This document shows, one piece after another, positions 39,826 to 50,393 of a stretch of 64,000 nucleotides of DNA. The translations under genes and the position numbers were made by a program. The notes under the pieces are model-generated. The model was not told the DNA's origin and did no database searches. It saw only the letters and a program-made list of their open reading frames with translations. Within the stretch, counting starts at the first letter, position 1; the number at the start of each line of letters is the position of its first letter. Source of the DNA: Linyphia triangularis (lineage: Eukaryota; Arthropoda; Arachnida; Araneae; Linyphiidae); assembly GCA_963978545.1 (NCBI GenBank), contig OZ021726.1, forward strand, positions 34,072,459 to 34,136,458, given 5' to 3'.

Positions 39826-40236
39826 TTATTTGGCGCTACAACTTGGGGCCCGCGGCCTTCGAAATTGAAACTTGATTCTTGAAAAATTCGTACGTATTTT
39901 GGAAGGTGAAATTATGTTTGAAGTGTACCTGAAATTACTTGAAATAGGACTCAGCGCTATTTGAATGAGTGAAATGAAACTATAATCTAGGAAATTTCAA
40001 CTACAATTGGTTTTCTTCAACGGTCGAAACATGAACTCTTGAATAATGGCCTTGAATTAATGACTTGGAATTCCTGAATGACGCATCGTTGTTGCTGAAC
40101 TGAAGGATATATCGTGAAAGGAATGACGGATACGTTTGCAAGTAAGATCTTTCCTTTATTGTTTTAATAAGTGGAAACCTTTCGTGAACTTTGAATTTGA
40201 AACTATTGAACCCAGTTAACGTAATTTAATATATAT

Positions 40237-40774
40237 ATGGTCGGTGACGAACAAAATAAATCTGAGAAGGAAGAATTTGAGAGATCAAACAAAAAACGAA
40301 GCGTTGCTTGTCAGCTAACTACAAAACGCCTTTCGAAAATTGAATTGATTTATAATGATGAAAATTTTGACAAAATCGAGAAACGCGAAGAGTTGAGCTG
40401 TCTACTTGATCAATTACGTGAAAAAAGGTCAACACTTAGACAACAAAATCGAAACTTTTGTTTCCGCTGATGACTTTGAAAAGGAAATCATTTCCGCAGA
40501 GGAATATTCCGAAAAAATTGTGAGATGGGAAGGGAAAATAGGACGGTTTCTCAAACTTGAAAATGAAACCAGAACTTTTGATAGTTCGACTTTGAACGCA
40601 AACGGAAGTGTTTAGATGCAAAATGACAGACCTGATACTTTAAATTACGATGAAAATTCAAGTAATTTATCCATGCGAATGTCCTTGCCTAAGCTCGCAT
40701 TACCTAGATTTTTCGGCGATACATGTCAATGGTTGAAATATTGGGGCCAATTTGAAGACGCGATACATAAAAAC
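40237..40774 (+). pseudogene. BEL/Pao gag N-terminal region, broken
   Basis: Starts ATG (MVGDEQNKSEKEEFERS) and runs to a stop at 40468. The gag reading continues in another frame (DDFEKEIISAEEYSEK), which meets an in-frame TAG at 40613-40615 and then goes on (LPKLALPRFFGD, WLKYWGQFEDAIH) until copia interrupts at 40775. So gag carries at least one frameshift and one stop before the insertion. The text resumes in the same frame at 45162. Confidence 0.8.
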
Positions 40775-40973
40775 TATTGGACTTGAAATAACTCAGAAAT
40801 AACTTTTAGATGAAAAATGGTTATTTTATTTCCAGAAGAATTATTTCTCTTTTTTTTTTCAAACTTACAAAACAGGTGAACAGAGTTGAGTTGTACAAAT
40901 GCTGTATAATGGAATAATAGGTAGTGGCTTAAAAATAGAGTAACATGAAATATTGAATTTAAATATTCTAACA
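40775..40973 (-). repeat. Copia 3' LTR
   Basis: 199 bp; minus strand starts TGTTAGAATATTTAAATTC and ends CAAGTCCAATA. Preceded on the minus strand by the polypurine tract TGAGGGGGAG (40974-40983). Confidence 0.92.
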
Positions 40974-40989
40974 CTCCCCCTCAATATTT

Positions 40990-43900
40990 CTATCCCACCA
41001 ACCCCATTCCTTTTGAAAATTTTGCAGTCTTAACTGCTTCAAGAGGCTTCGTCAATAAGTCAGCTTTCATGACATCAGTTGGGCAGTATAATACCGACAG
41101 AAAATTATTAGTTACAAGTTCACGAACAAAATGATACTTAATGTCAATGTGTTTGGTGCGCTGACTAAACCTTCCACTCGTAAGCATTTTGATGCAGCTC
41201 TGATTGTCTTCGAATATGGTTATAGGTACCGTAGCTGCTTCATGAAAATCCCTCAATAGTCTGTTTAACCATATAGCTTCTTGTGCTGATTCTGCAAGAG
41301 CTACATACTCAGCTTCTGCACTCGATAAAGAAACTGATGGCTGTATCTTGCTTGACCAACATATTGTCCCTCCATATAGTTGGAACAAATATCCACTCTG
41401 TGATCTTCTTCCCTCAGATCCTGCCCAATTGGCATCCACATACCCTTCTAAAATGGTAGTTTCACTGTGTAGATCTGAACCTAACTTTAGTCTTTTGTGC
41501 ACTGTAGTTTTCAAGTATCGAAATACTCGTTTAACTTCTGTCCAGTCACTTTGAGTTGGTCTGCTAACTTTACTAGCTAGAATTGATGTACTAACTGATA
41601 TATCTGGTCTTGTATTAGATGAAATGTAAAGTAGTGATCCTATAGCTGCTTGATAGACTGTATTTGTTTCCAATGGATCTTCAACTTCATTTCTCTTTAA
41701 GTATCCTGGCTCCAGAGGTATTCTTGATGGTTTCGAATCCTCTAACCCAAACTCCTTTATTTTTCGATTAATGTAGTTTGTTTGATGCAAATAGAAAAGT
41801 CCATCATCATCTCGATCAATTTGTAAACCCAAATAAAAATTTAAATGTCCCAGGTTCTTTATTTTGAATTGTTTCATAAGTTCCAATTCAAATTCCCTTA
41901 AGTTTAAACTTTCTTTGCTGGCTGCAATCAGATCGTCAACATACACAAGAATATAGGTCCAGGCTCCATTTGAATGTTTCGAATATAGACATGGGTCTGT
42001 CTTACTCTGCTTGAAGCTCATTTTCATGAAACTGTCATGGAGTTTCTTATTCCATTCATTTGCACCCTGTTTCAAACCATATAAACTCTTCTGAAGTTTA
42101 CAAACAAGATGTTGCTTTCCTGGTTCTTCATATCCTTTTGGCTGTTTCATGTATACATCATGATGTAGATCGCCATTTAAGTATGCTGTCTGAATGTCAT
42201 ACTGATTAACTTCCATTTTTCTTTTTCCTGCAATAGTTAACAAAGTTCGAAATGTAGTCTGGCGTACAACAGGTGCGAAAACTTCATCATATTCTTCGCC
42301 AAATTTTTGAGAAAATCCCTGCGCAACCAATCTGGCCTTAAATCTGTCTACATGTCCGTTTTCATCAATTTTTCTCTTGAAAACCCACTTGCTGGCTATT
42401 GCTTCTTTATTTGGTGGAAGTTTTGTTAATTCCCAAGTTCTGCTTTCCTTCAGTGAATTTATTTCTTCTTTCATTGCATTACTCCAAGATTCAGCATCTT
42501 TAGACTTGATCGCTGCTTCATATGTTTTTGGTTCTGCTTCTTGAGTTTCACCTTCCTTAGCCATTTGGATTGTTTCAATTAATCTTTCAGGTGCTTTTCT
42601 AACTCGATTTGATCTTCTGAGCATATTGGTTTCTTCATCTGTTTCATTTGTTTCTTCAAAATCAAAATATGCCGAAGAGTTGGTCTCCCCCTCAAGTTCG
42701 AATTGACATGGTTCTTCTTCAACTAAATTGTCTTGAATGGTTTCCTTTTGACTTTCAGACTCGAAATCGTCTACGAACTTCACATGTTTACTGATGGTAA
42801 TCTTGTTGGTCTTTCTGTCTAACAATCTGTAGGCTTTAGATCCCTCTTGATAACCCACAAATGTCATCAATTTTGCTTTGTTGTCTAACTTTAATCTTTG
42901 TCCTTCTGGAATTAGAGTGTAAGCTTTAATGCCAAATGTCTTGATTACCTCCAGACTTGGTTTTTCTCCATGCCATAACTCGTAGGGTGTAACTTCATGA
43001 TGTTTTGTTGGCAGTCTGTTCTGTAGGAAGTTGGCAGTCTGAATAGCTTCTCCCCAATATTTATTTTCAAGACCTGATTCTAGAAGTAAACATCTTGTCA
43101 TTTCAATGAGGTATCTGTTCTTACGTTCCGCAGTCCCATTCTGCTGAGGTGTATATGGTGCCGAGGTTTGTCTCTGTATTCCCTCATCAATAAAGATTTT
43201 ATCCACTTCAGAATTCATGTATTCACCACCTCTGTCTGATCTTATGCACTTTGGTGTTTTCCCGAACATAGTCTGAACCTGTTTCACATAATGAATTATG
43301 TTTCTTGAAACTTCCGACTTATTCTTCAACAAATAAATTTTAGTATACCTGCTAAAATCATCGATTAGTGTAAGTATATATCTATTTCCACTTGGTGTTG
43401 CAACATGAATCGGTCCGCAAACATCTGAATGAACCAACTCAAACAATTCTGAGGTTTCTGTTGTCGATTTCTTTGGAAACGATGTTTTCGTCATTTTCCC
43501 TTTAATGCAGATCTCGCATACATCAGTGTGTTTACAAGGTTTTATCTTTAATCCTGTGGCTAAATATTTATTCGCCACTTTCTTTATAGCTTGAATATCT
43601 CGATGGCCTAATCTTTTGTGCCATTCATGTATACAGAAAGAATTGCAATCAGTTGCACTTAATGCCTTTTGTGTATTTAGTACATACAAACTGTTTTTAG
43701 TATTTGCTACAGCAACAGTTTTTTCTTTTAACTTTATAGTACACTGTCCATTACTAAAGTCAATTTTAAATCCTTTATCAACTAGTTTCTTGACAGATAA
43801 TAAATTTCCATGCAATTGTGGCACATAAAGGACATCTTGAACTTTTATTTTACTTACTTGATTCTGGTCATTTTCATAAAATATCCAGCCTTCACCCTTT

Positions 43901-44859
43901 CCACTGGTCACTATGATTTGTCCATCTGCAAGGTAGACTTTATCTTGAATGGTTTCATCGAGTTCTGTAAAGAAATCAAAGTTGCTGGTCATGTGGGAAG
44001 TTGCACCAGAGTCAATATACCACGTAAGAGTTTCTGTTTCACCCAAGATAAAACAAATATGTTCTTCATTGCTGATTGTAATTTCTGAACTGTTATCTGC
44101 TAGAGTTACTTTCTTAGCTGTATGTTGATTTTCTTGCTGATTTGTTCCTTTCCGTTGTAACCATGCTTTATACTTTCGACAATCTACCTTGTCGTGGCCT
44201 GGCTTCTTACAGAAAAAACAGCTTCTTTTGTTTGTATACTTCTGAACAGTAGAATTGACCTTTAATACCTTTTCATGGCTTTGCTGGCTTCCATGGTTCA
44301 GTTCTCTTCTTCTTCTGTTTTCTTCGATCAACTTATTTTTAACCAGTTCTTGTGTCAAATCTGCTTCCGGTCTGGTCTCCAAAGCTGTAATTAATGTTGC
44401 ATAGCTGTCAGGGAGGCTGCTCAACAATAATGCCACAGTTAGAGGATCCGCCAAATTTTCACCCAATGCAGTCAGTTGATCAATTAGATCTGTCATAGTG
44501 TTGATGTGTTCTTCCATATCACTGTGTTCATCCAGTTTCAAACTACACAGGCGTTTCAGCAAGTTGACTTTGTTTGATAATGTTGATTTTTGATGATAGT
44601 TGAGAAGAGAATTCCACATACCATTGGCTGTATTTTGTTTCTTCACATGGCACAGTTGGTTATCTTCTACTAAAAGTCCGATGGTAGCCCGAGCCTTTCC
44701 ATCTTTAGTAATCCAATCTTCATTTGCATCCGCAGGTTTCTGATTTTCTACAATATTCCAGAGTCCTTCTTTAATTAATAGAAGTTCCACTTTATACTTC
44801 CAAATTTGGTAGTTTGAATTATTTAGTTTTGTAATTGATATTCGAGTTCCTTCTGCCAT
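40990..44859 (-). CDS. Copia gag-pol polyprotein (intact, 1289 aa)
   Basis: Single open frame starting MAEGTRISITKLNN. In order: UBN2-type gag (to ~190); zinc knuckle CFFCKKPGHDKVDC (~214-227); aspartic protease WYIDSGATSHM (~280); integrase with a GAG-pre HHCC segment (HKRLGH ... CEICIKGK) and core containing DDFSRY, RSDRGGEYMN and TAERKNRYL; a reverse transcriptase of the copia type (WVFKRKIDENG, AYLNGDL, catalytic YVDD); and RNase H (YVDANWAG, SSAEAEYVAL, EDNQS, KHIDIKYHF). All catalytic residues I can check are present and there is no stop or frameshift. Makes the RNA-packaging protein, protease, integrase and RT/RNase H that copy and insert the element. Confidence 0.96.
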   Translation of the reverse strand: MAEGTRISITKLNNSNYQIWKYKVELLLIKEGLWNIVENQKPADANEDWITKDGKARATIGLLVEDNQLCHVKKQNTANGMWNSLLNYHQKSTLSNKVNLLKRLCSLKLDEHSDMEEHINTMTDLIDQLTALGENLADPLTVALLLSSLPDSYATLITALETRPEADLTQELVKNKLIEENRRRRELNHGSQQSHEKVLKVNSTVQKYTNKRSCFFCKKPGHDKVDCRKYKAWLQRKGTNQQENQHTAKKVTLADNSSEITISNEEHICFILGETETLTWYIDSGATSHMTSNFDFFTELDETIQDKVYLADGQIIVTSGKGEGWIFYENDQNQVSKIKVQDVLYVPQLHGNLLSVKKLVDKGFKIDFSNGQCTIKLKEKTVAVANTKNSLYVLNTQKALSATDCNSFCIHEWHKRLGHRDIQAIKKVANKYLATGLKIKPCKHTDVCEICIKGKMTKTSFPKKSTTETSELFELVHSDVCGPIHVATPSGNRYILTLIDDFSRYTKIYLLKNKSEVSRNIIHYVKQVQTMFGKTPKCIRSDRGGEYMNSEVDKIFIDEGIQRQTSAPYTPQQNGTAERKNRYLIEMTRCLLLESGLENKYWGEAIQTANFLQNRLPTKHHEVTPYELWHGEKPSLEVIKTFGIKAYTLIPEGQRLKLDNKAKLMTFVGYQEGSKAYRLLDRKTNKITISKHVKFVDDFESESQKETIQDNLVEEEPCQFELEGETNSSAYFDFEETNETDEETNMLRRSNRVRKAPERLIETIQMAKEGETQEAEPKTYEAAIKSKDAESWSNAMKEEINSLKESRTWELTKLPPNKEAIASKWVFKRKIDENGHVDRFKARLVAQGFSQKFGEEYDEVFAPVVRQTTFRTLLTIAGKRKMEVNQYDIQTAYLNGDLHHDVYMKQPKGYEEPGKQHLVCKLQKSLYGLKQGANEWNKKLHDSFMKMSFKQSKTDPCLYSKHSNGAWTYILVYVDDLIAASKESLNLREFELELMKQFKIKNLGHLNFYLGLQIDRDDDGLFYLHQTNYINRKIKEFGLEDSKPSRIPLEPGYLKRNEVEDPLETNTVYQAAIGSLLYISSNTRPDISVSTSILASKVSRPTQSDWTEVKRVFRYLKTTVHKRLKLGSDLHSETTILEGYVDANWAGSEGRRSQSGYLFQLYGGTICWSSKIQPSVSLSSAEAEYVALAESAQEAIWLNRLLRDFHEAATVPITIFEDNQSCIKMLTSGRFSQRTKHIDIKYHFVRELVTNNFLSVLYCPTDVMKADLLTKPLEAVKTAKFSKGMGLVG

Positions 44860-44954
44860 TTTGTCTTCAGTGTAATCTGAATCAAAACTTCTGCTTTCGT
44901 AATCAATTTCAAATTCTTTAAAAATATTTCAAAACTACACTCAGTCTCATAATC

Positions 44955-45156
44955 TATTGGACTTGAAATAACTCAGAAATAACTTTTAGATGAAAAATGG
45001 TTATTTTATTTCCAGAAGAATTATTTCTCTTTTTTTTTTTTTCAAACTTACAAAACAGGTGAACAGAGTTGAGTTGTACAAATGCTGTATAATGGAATAA
45101 TAGGTAGTGGCTTAAAAATAGAGTAACATGAAATATTGAATTTAAATATTCTAACA
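44955..45156 (-). repeat. Copia 5' LTR
   Basis: 202 bp, three bases longer than its partner in the T-run near 45030-45042. Confidence 0.92.
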
Positions 45157-45161
45157 AAAAC

Positions 45162-48100
45162 AAGTCTTTAACAAATATAGAACGGTTTCACTATCTTAAG
45201 TGCTCGTTAGGCGGTTCGGCATTGAATGCTATAAAAGGTCTTGCGTTAACAGAACAAAATTATGAGAAGTGTATTCAATTGTTACAGTCGAGGTTTGGGC
45301 GACATGATATAATAATTAATAGTCATATGACTAAACTTTTGAATTTAGAACCAATTAGAAATTCTTCGAACATAAAGGCACTTCGAATGTTGTATGATCA
45401 GTTAGAGGTAAACATTAGGTCTTTAGAAAGTTTAAATGTGGTTGCGGGAAGTTATGGTCAACTCTTGTGTCCAATTGTCATGAAGTTGTTGCCTAATGAT
45501 TTGAGTTTAGAATATAATAGGGTAAGGAAATCAAAATCTGAATTTAGCATTCTTGAATTAATGGAGTTTTTCAAATCAGAATTGGAGACAAGGGAATGTC
45601 AAAATCTTTCGGAACATGCTAATGTGCGAAACGATAGTTACACAAGGGGTAGAGGGTATGATAATAATAGAGATAATAAAAGATTTGTAAAAAATGAAGT
45701 TTCCTTTGCTACTTGCGCTAAAAGGAATACCTGTTTGTTCTGTGATAAATTCCATCCTTCTTTAAATTGTAAAACACTTTCTGCTATCGAAAAAAGATCA
45801 AAATTAAAGAGGGAGGGAAGATGTTATCGATGTTTTGAAAAGGGTTCTCATTTAAGTTCTAGTTGCAAGGAACAAATTCCTCCTTGCAAAACGTGTAAAA
45901 GTGTGTTTCACAGTGAATTGTTTTGTCTTGAAAAGAAAAATATTTCGACTGAGGTCGAAACTCCTCAAAATTCTGAATCAATTATTTCAAGTGTAACACA
46001 TTCAGGAAATGAGGGAAGCGATTCCATTTTGCCCACGTGTGCAGTAAGAGTTCGTAATCCTGGTCAAGGTTCAAGGTCAAAAATTGTTTCTGTTCTATTT
46101 GATTCTGCTAGCTCATGCAGTTTCGGGACTAAGGATATTGCAAGTGAATTAAATTTAGTGGTTACTCATAAGGAAATTTTAGATATATGCACTTTTGGAA
46201 ATGCTCCAACAAAAACTGCTTTTGACGTGGCAACTATTTTAATATGTCACATTAATGATCCTAGTCGTTTGGCGAAAATTGAGGTTTTCATTACGGACAA
46301 AATTTCTCATGCTAAAATAGGAATTCCAAAAAATTATATTCAGCAGATGTTGGCGAATGCTTCAATTCCTGTAAATGAGATCGCTTTGGTAGAGGGGAAA
46401 AGAAAAATTGATATTTTGTTGGGATGTGAAGTAATGTGGAGGTTTCAAACGGGGAACAGGATTGAATTAGAAAGAGGTCTTTATTGTATTGAGACGTTAT
46501 TTGGATTCTTTGTAAGTGGAACCGCGAGATCGAGTAATAATTTGAAATCATTTGTTAATCTTTGCGTGTTGGGCAAAAATGAGATTGAAGGAGATTGTAA
46601 AGCACAAATCTTGAATGAAAGGGAATCAGATGAGAATTTAAATCTTGAACTTAAGAAATTGTGGGAATTAGATAACTTTTTTATTTCTAATGAAAGCGAG
46701 AGTAGCCTTTTGAATTGTGAAATAGAAGTTCTAAGGGATTTTGAAAATAATTTGAAGTATGAAAATGGGCGCTACGAAGTAAATTTACCATTTAAAAGGG
46801 AAGTGGATTTACCCGACAATCTTGAGGTTTCTAAAGGGAGATTGACTAGCTTGGTATCACGTTTTAAAAGGGATCCAGCTTTGTATGAAACTTACAAGTC
46901 AGTATTTGAAGAACAGTTGAGGTCCGTTGTAATTGAAGAGGTCGATATAACCAAGGATGATTCAATGGGCCGTATCTATTCAATGGGCCGTATCTATTAC
47001 GCACCCCACCATCCGGTTATACGAGAACAAAAGGAGAGCAATCGTACACGATTAAGGATTGTGTTTGATATGTCTTCGAAAGAAAAAGAGTGTCTTTCAT
47101 TAAATGACAATCTCCATTCTGGGCCAAATTTAAATTCTAATTTATTGACACTTTTACTGAAATTTAGGATGAATAGAATAGGCTTAATAGCGGACATAGA
47201 GAAGGCTTTCTTGCGTGTGGGTCTTAACGAAACGGATCGAAATTGTCAGCGTTTTATTTGGATTGATAAAATGCCGCCCACCGAAATTAAGGTCTACCGA
47301 AACACTACCGTTTCGTTTGGAGTTAAATCGTCTCCATTTCTTTTGGCTGCCCCTATTAAGCATCACATTAAGAAATTTGAAATTTCCCATCCGTCAACCT
47401 ACAAGGCGTTAAATGATTGTCTTTACGTCGACGATTTTATAATCAGCTTGAACGACATGAATGAAGCTATTGAAACATGTGAAAATGCTAAAACCATTCT
47501 TGCTTCCGCCAATATGAACTTACGTGAATGGAGAACTAATTCCACTGAACTCTCTGCTATTTGGCAAAACAATGACTTTGAAAAGAAATCCAAGGATAAT
47601 TTGATTGCAATTAAGGTACTCGGCATCATATGGGACACGGTTACCAATGAACTCAAGTACGACTTGGCTTCCTTTCTTCGTGCCCTAGAAATGGGTAAAT
47701 GCACTAAAAGAAGCATTTTGCAGATGTCTTGCAAGTTGTTCGACCCAATGGGTTTGATAGCTGCATTCACCATCAGAGCAAAGATCCTGCTCCAAGAGAC
47801 ATGGCAAAGAGGTTTAACCTGGGATGAAGAACTGCCAAAGGATTTGAAAGAAAAATGGAAGAAATGGAATTTGGAAATTGCAAAACTTTCGAATTTGTCT
47901 ATTTCACGGTCATATTTCTCCAAATTTCCATACCTTGACTCTGGATACGAAATACACGTGTTTTGTGACGCGAGTGAAGCTGCCTACGGTTGCGTTGCAT
48001 ACATCCGCTATCCTGCTGCAGACAGTTTTATAGTAAGTTTCATCACTGCTAAAGCCCGAGTTGCACCTGTTAAGAAGATAACTTTACCGCGGCTTGAGCT

Positions 48101-50018
48101 TTCAGCAGCCGCCATTGGCGCAAGAGTTCTCAATTCTTTGAAGGAAATATTCAAGATTGGAACCAACTACACCTTGTGGAGCGACTCTACCGTTGCCTTA
48201 CACTGGATAAAGGGTAATGCCAAGATTTGGAAACCTTACGTCAGCAATAGAGTGAATGAAATCCAAGGACTAACTGAACCAAGTAACTGGAGACATTGCA
48301 GAGGGAACGACAACCCAGCGGATCTACTTACAAGAGGTTGTTCGGCAGATGATCTTATAAGTGATACCACGAACTGGTGGAAGGCGAATTCCTGGTTATG
48401 TCTGCCCGAATCTCAGTGGATCAAAGAGTGTTCGATGGAGATGAGCAACAGTTCCAGAGAGCCTGAAGTGATCTTTGAAACAAGATCTAAGGCAGTGAAT
48501 GTGAGTCTCGTCTCAAGTGAACATCAGCAAGCAAATTCTATTGATGAGATCCTTAACAAGTATTCTTCTTGGAACAAGTTACAGAGAGTTGTCGCATGGT
48601 GTCTTCGCTTCATAGAAAATTGCAAGGTTGCTCAGAAAAGGAAAACCTTTCTAACAACCGAAGAACTAAAAAATGCCTCAAGGGTGATTGTGAAGGAGAT
48701 TCAGTTGGTAGCGTTTAAGGAAGATGTTGATCGCCTGCAGAAAGGGAAACCATTGAAGCCTAGCAGCAACATTTTATCACTAGCTTCGTTCTTGGATTCG
48801 TCGGGGATACTTCGAGTCGGTGGTCGACTGCGACACTCAAGTTTGTCTGACTCCAGAAAACATCCCATTCTTCTGCCTAAGAATCATCATGTGTGCACAA
48901 TCATCGTGAAGCACTACCACGAAATGAACCTACATGGTGGAATACAACTGACATCTTCAGCCCTCATGCAGAGGTTCTGGATCATCAACGTCAAGAAACT
49001 AGTGCGGAACGTGATATTCAGGTGTATGAAGTGTTATAAACAAAGAGCCAGCACTGAGACACAGTTTATGTCTGATTTACCATCTTCAAGAATCACACCA
49101 TCAAGAGTATTTTCGAGTGCGGGTACTGACTTTGCTGGACCTTTTCTCGTGACACCAAGAAGAGGACGAGGCGTTAAGTCTAGTAAAAGTTATGTCTGCA
49201 TCTTCGTCTGCATCGTTACGAAGGCTGTGCATCTGGAAGTTGTTAGTGATCTTTCTTCTGAAGCATTCCTGGCATGCTTAAGAAGGTTTACAGCTCGCCG
49301 AGGCAAACCAGCACAGATTTGGAGCGACTGCGGCACGAACTACGTAGGCGCTGAAAGAGAATTGAGAAGGTTTGTTTCCTCTTTCTCATCCAACGAAGAA
49401 GTCCAAAACCATCTTTTGAAAGAAAACATAGTGTGGCGTTTCAACCCTCCTGGAGGACCTCACCACGGAGGACTGTGGGAAACTACGGTTAGATCCATGA
49501 AACTACATCTGAAGAAAACTGTAGGTGATCAGGTGCTAACTATCGAAGAATTCATGACTCTGATCACACAAGTGGAGGCATGCCTCAACTCGCGCCCCCT
49601 CACTCCTATGTCTACAGACACTGAAGATTTGCAGCCTTTGACTCCAGGGCACTTTCTGATTGGTGCTCCACTAACTGCTTTACCTGAAAATGATTTGGTC
49701 GACGAGAAAATTCCCATTTTGCGACGCTGGAAACTCACTCAGCAACTAGTGCAACGATTTTGGAAGCGCTGGTCTAATGAATATTTAAGTAGTCTTCAAC
49801 AGCGTAGGAAGTGGACCAAATCTAACCCTAATATCGAGATTGGTCAGTTGGTACTCGTGAAGGAAGACAATCTTCCGCCCCTGCGTTGGAAGTTAGGTAG
49901 AGTGACTGAACTGCTTCCAGGAAGGGACAACAGAATTAGAGTTGTAAAACTTAAAACTGCAACTGGTGAATTGATTCGACCAATTGTAAAAATTTCTAAA
50001 TTGCCCATTTATGAGTGA
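45162..50018 (+). CDS. BEL/Pao gag C-terminus and pol polyprotein
   Basis: Open from the copia insertion point to TGA at 50018. Order: end of gag; Cys/His knuckles (CLFCDKFHPSLNC near 45730, CYRCFEKGSHLSSSC near 45820); DUF1758-type protease near 46090, with DSAS where DSGS is usual; reverse transcriptase (RIVFDMSSKEK near 47055, YVDD near 47425); RNase H (VFCDASEAAYGC, RLELSAAAIGA, SDSTVALHW); integrase zinc-binding HHCC (HYHEMNLHGG ... CMKCYKQ near 48910-49040) and DDE core (AGTDFAGPF, WSDCGTNYVGA, GLWETTVRSMK); DUF5641 tail. An 18-bp in-frame tandem duplication at 46962-46997 repeats SMGRIY just before the RT. No ATG of its own: it is the continuation of the gag interrupted at 40774. Confidence 0.93.
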   Translation, partial: KSLTNIERFHYLKCSLGGSALNAIKGLALTEQNYEKCIQLLQSRFGRHDIIINSHMTKLLNLEPIRNSSNIKALRMLYDQLEVNIRSLESLNVVAGSYGQLLCPIVMKLLPNDLSLEYNRVRKSKSEFSILELMEFFKSELETRECQNLSEHANVRNDSYTRGRGYDNNRDNKRFVKNEVSFATCAKRNTCLFCDKFHPSLNCKTLSAIEKRSKLKREGRCYRCFEKGSHLSSSCKEQIPPCKTCKSVFHSELFCLEKKNISTEVETPQNSESIISSVTHSGNEGSDSILPTCAVRVRNPGQGSRSKIVSVLFDSASSCSFGTKDIASELNLVVTHKEILDICTFGNAPTKTAFDVATILICHINDPSRLAKIEVFITDKISHAKIGIPKNYIQQMLANASIPVNEIALVEGKRKIDILLGCEVMWRFQTGNRIELERGLYCIETLFGFFVSGTARSSNNLKSFVNLCVLGKNEIEGDCKAQILNERESDENLNLELKKLWELDNFFISNESESSLLNCEIEVLRDFENNLKYENGRYEVNLPFKREVDLPDNLEVSKGRLTSLVSRFKRDPALYETYKSVFEEQLRSVVIEEVDITKDDSMGRIYSMGRIYYAPHHPVIREQKESNRTRLRIVFDMSSKEKECLSLNDNLHSGPNLNSNLLTLLLKFRMNRIGLIADIEKAFLRVGLNETDRNCQRFIWIDKMPPTEIKVYRNTTVSFGVKSSPFLLAAPIKHHIKKFEISHPSTYKALNDCLYVDDFIISLNDMNEAIETCENAKTILASANMNLREWRTNSTELSAIWQNNDFEKKSKDNLIAIKVLGIIWDTVTNELKYDLASFLRALEMGKCTKRSILQMSCKLFDPMGLIAAFTIRAKILLQETWQRGLTWDEELPKDLKEKWKKWNLEIAKLSNLSISRSYFSKFPYLDSGYEIHVFCDASEAAYGCVAYIRYPAADSFIVSFITAKARVAPVKKITLPRLELSAAAIGARVLNSLKEIFKIGTNYTLWSDSTVALHWIKGNAKIWKPYVSNRVNEIQGLTEPSNWRHCRGNDNPADLLTRGCSADDLISDTTNWWKANSWLCLPESQWIKECSMEMSNSSREPEVIFETRSKAVNVSLVSSEHQQANSIDEILNKYSSWNKLQRVVAWCLRFIENCKVAQKRKTFLTTEELKNASRVIVKEIQLVAFKEDVDRLQKGKPLKPSSNILSLASFLDSSGILRVGGRLRHSSLSDSRKHPILLPKNHHVCTIIVKHYHEMNLHGGIQLTSSALMQRFWIINVKKLVRNVIFRCMKCYKQRASTETQFMSDLPSSRITPSRVFSSAGTDFAGPFLVTPRRGRGVKSSKSYVCIFVCIVTKAVHLEVVSDLSSEAFLACLRRFTARRGKPAQIWSDCGTNYVGAERELRRFVSSFSSNEEVQNHLLKENIVWRFNPPGGPHHGGLWETTVRSMKLHLKKTVGDQVLTIEEFMTLITQVEACLNSRPLTPMSTDTEDLQPLTPGHFLIGAPLTALPENDLVDEKIPILRRWKLTQQLVQRFWKRWSNEYLSSLQQRRKWTKSNPNIEIGQLVLVKEDNLPPLRWKLGRVTELLPGRDNRIRVVKLKTATGELIRPIVKISKLPIYE

Positions 50019-50393
50019 ATGTTCATAATACTGTGCTAATAATTAAGTTTAGTTCATTTTGGTACCTTTGTTATACGGTATTCTTAAAGCAGTAATATCT
50101 CAAATTATTTCATGCAGAATTTAACTTGTTTAATCTACATTCTTCTTAAAAATTTCCTGTTCTGAATCAATTCTAAATTCATGAATGTGAAATGTTATTG
50201 CTAAAGTGCTTATTGATATCCTTGTATATTTAAGTAATCTTAGTGATTATTATTTTGAATTTTATAGTATATGTAATTTACATTGGTCTGTTAAAAGTCT
50301 AGTTCTCTTCCTCATTAGCAATTTGAAATATTGTATTGTTATGTTAAGGTTATTTAAGGTTAAGAACCCTAATGGGTTCATGGGGGGGGAGGA
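50019..50393 (+). other. BEL/Pao 3' untranslated internal region
   Basis: AT-rich stretch between the pol stop and the 3' LTR. No env-like coding region. Confidence 0.75.

Larger units (their letters stand above)
40775..45156 (-). mobile_element. Ty1/copia LTR retrotransposon, complete
   Basis: LTRs 40775-40973 and 44955-45156 are identical apart from the length of a T-run. AAAAC flanks both ends (40770-40774, 45157-45161). The internal region holds one uninterrupted 1289-codon gag-pol. Everything needed for an autonomous element is present, so insertion was very recent. It lies inside BEL gag in the opposite orientation. Confidence 0.95.

Noticed and set aside
47423..47923. 166-codon minus-strand open frame within BEL pol
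   Set aside because: Antisense shadow of the reverse transcriptase.
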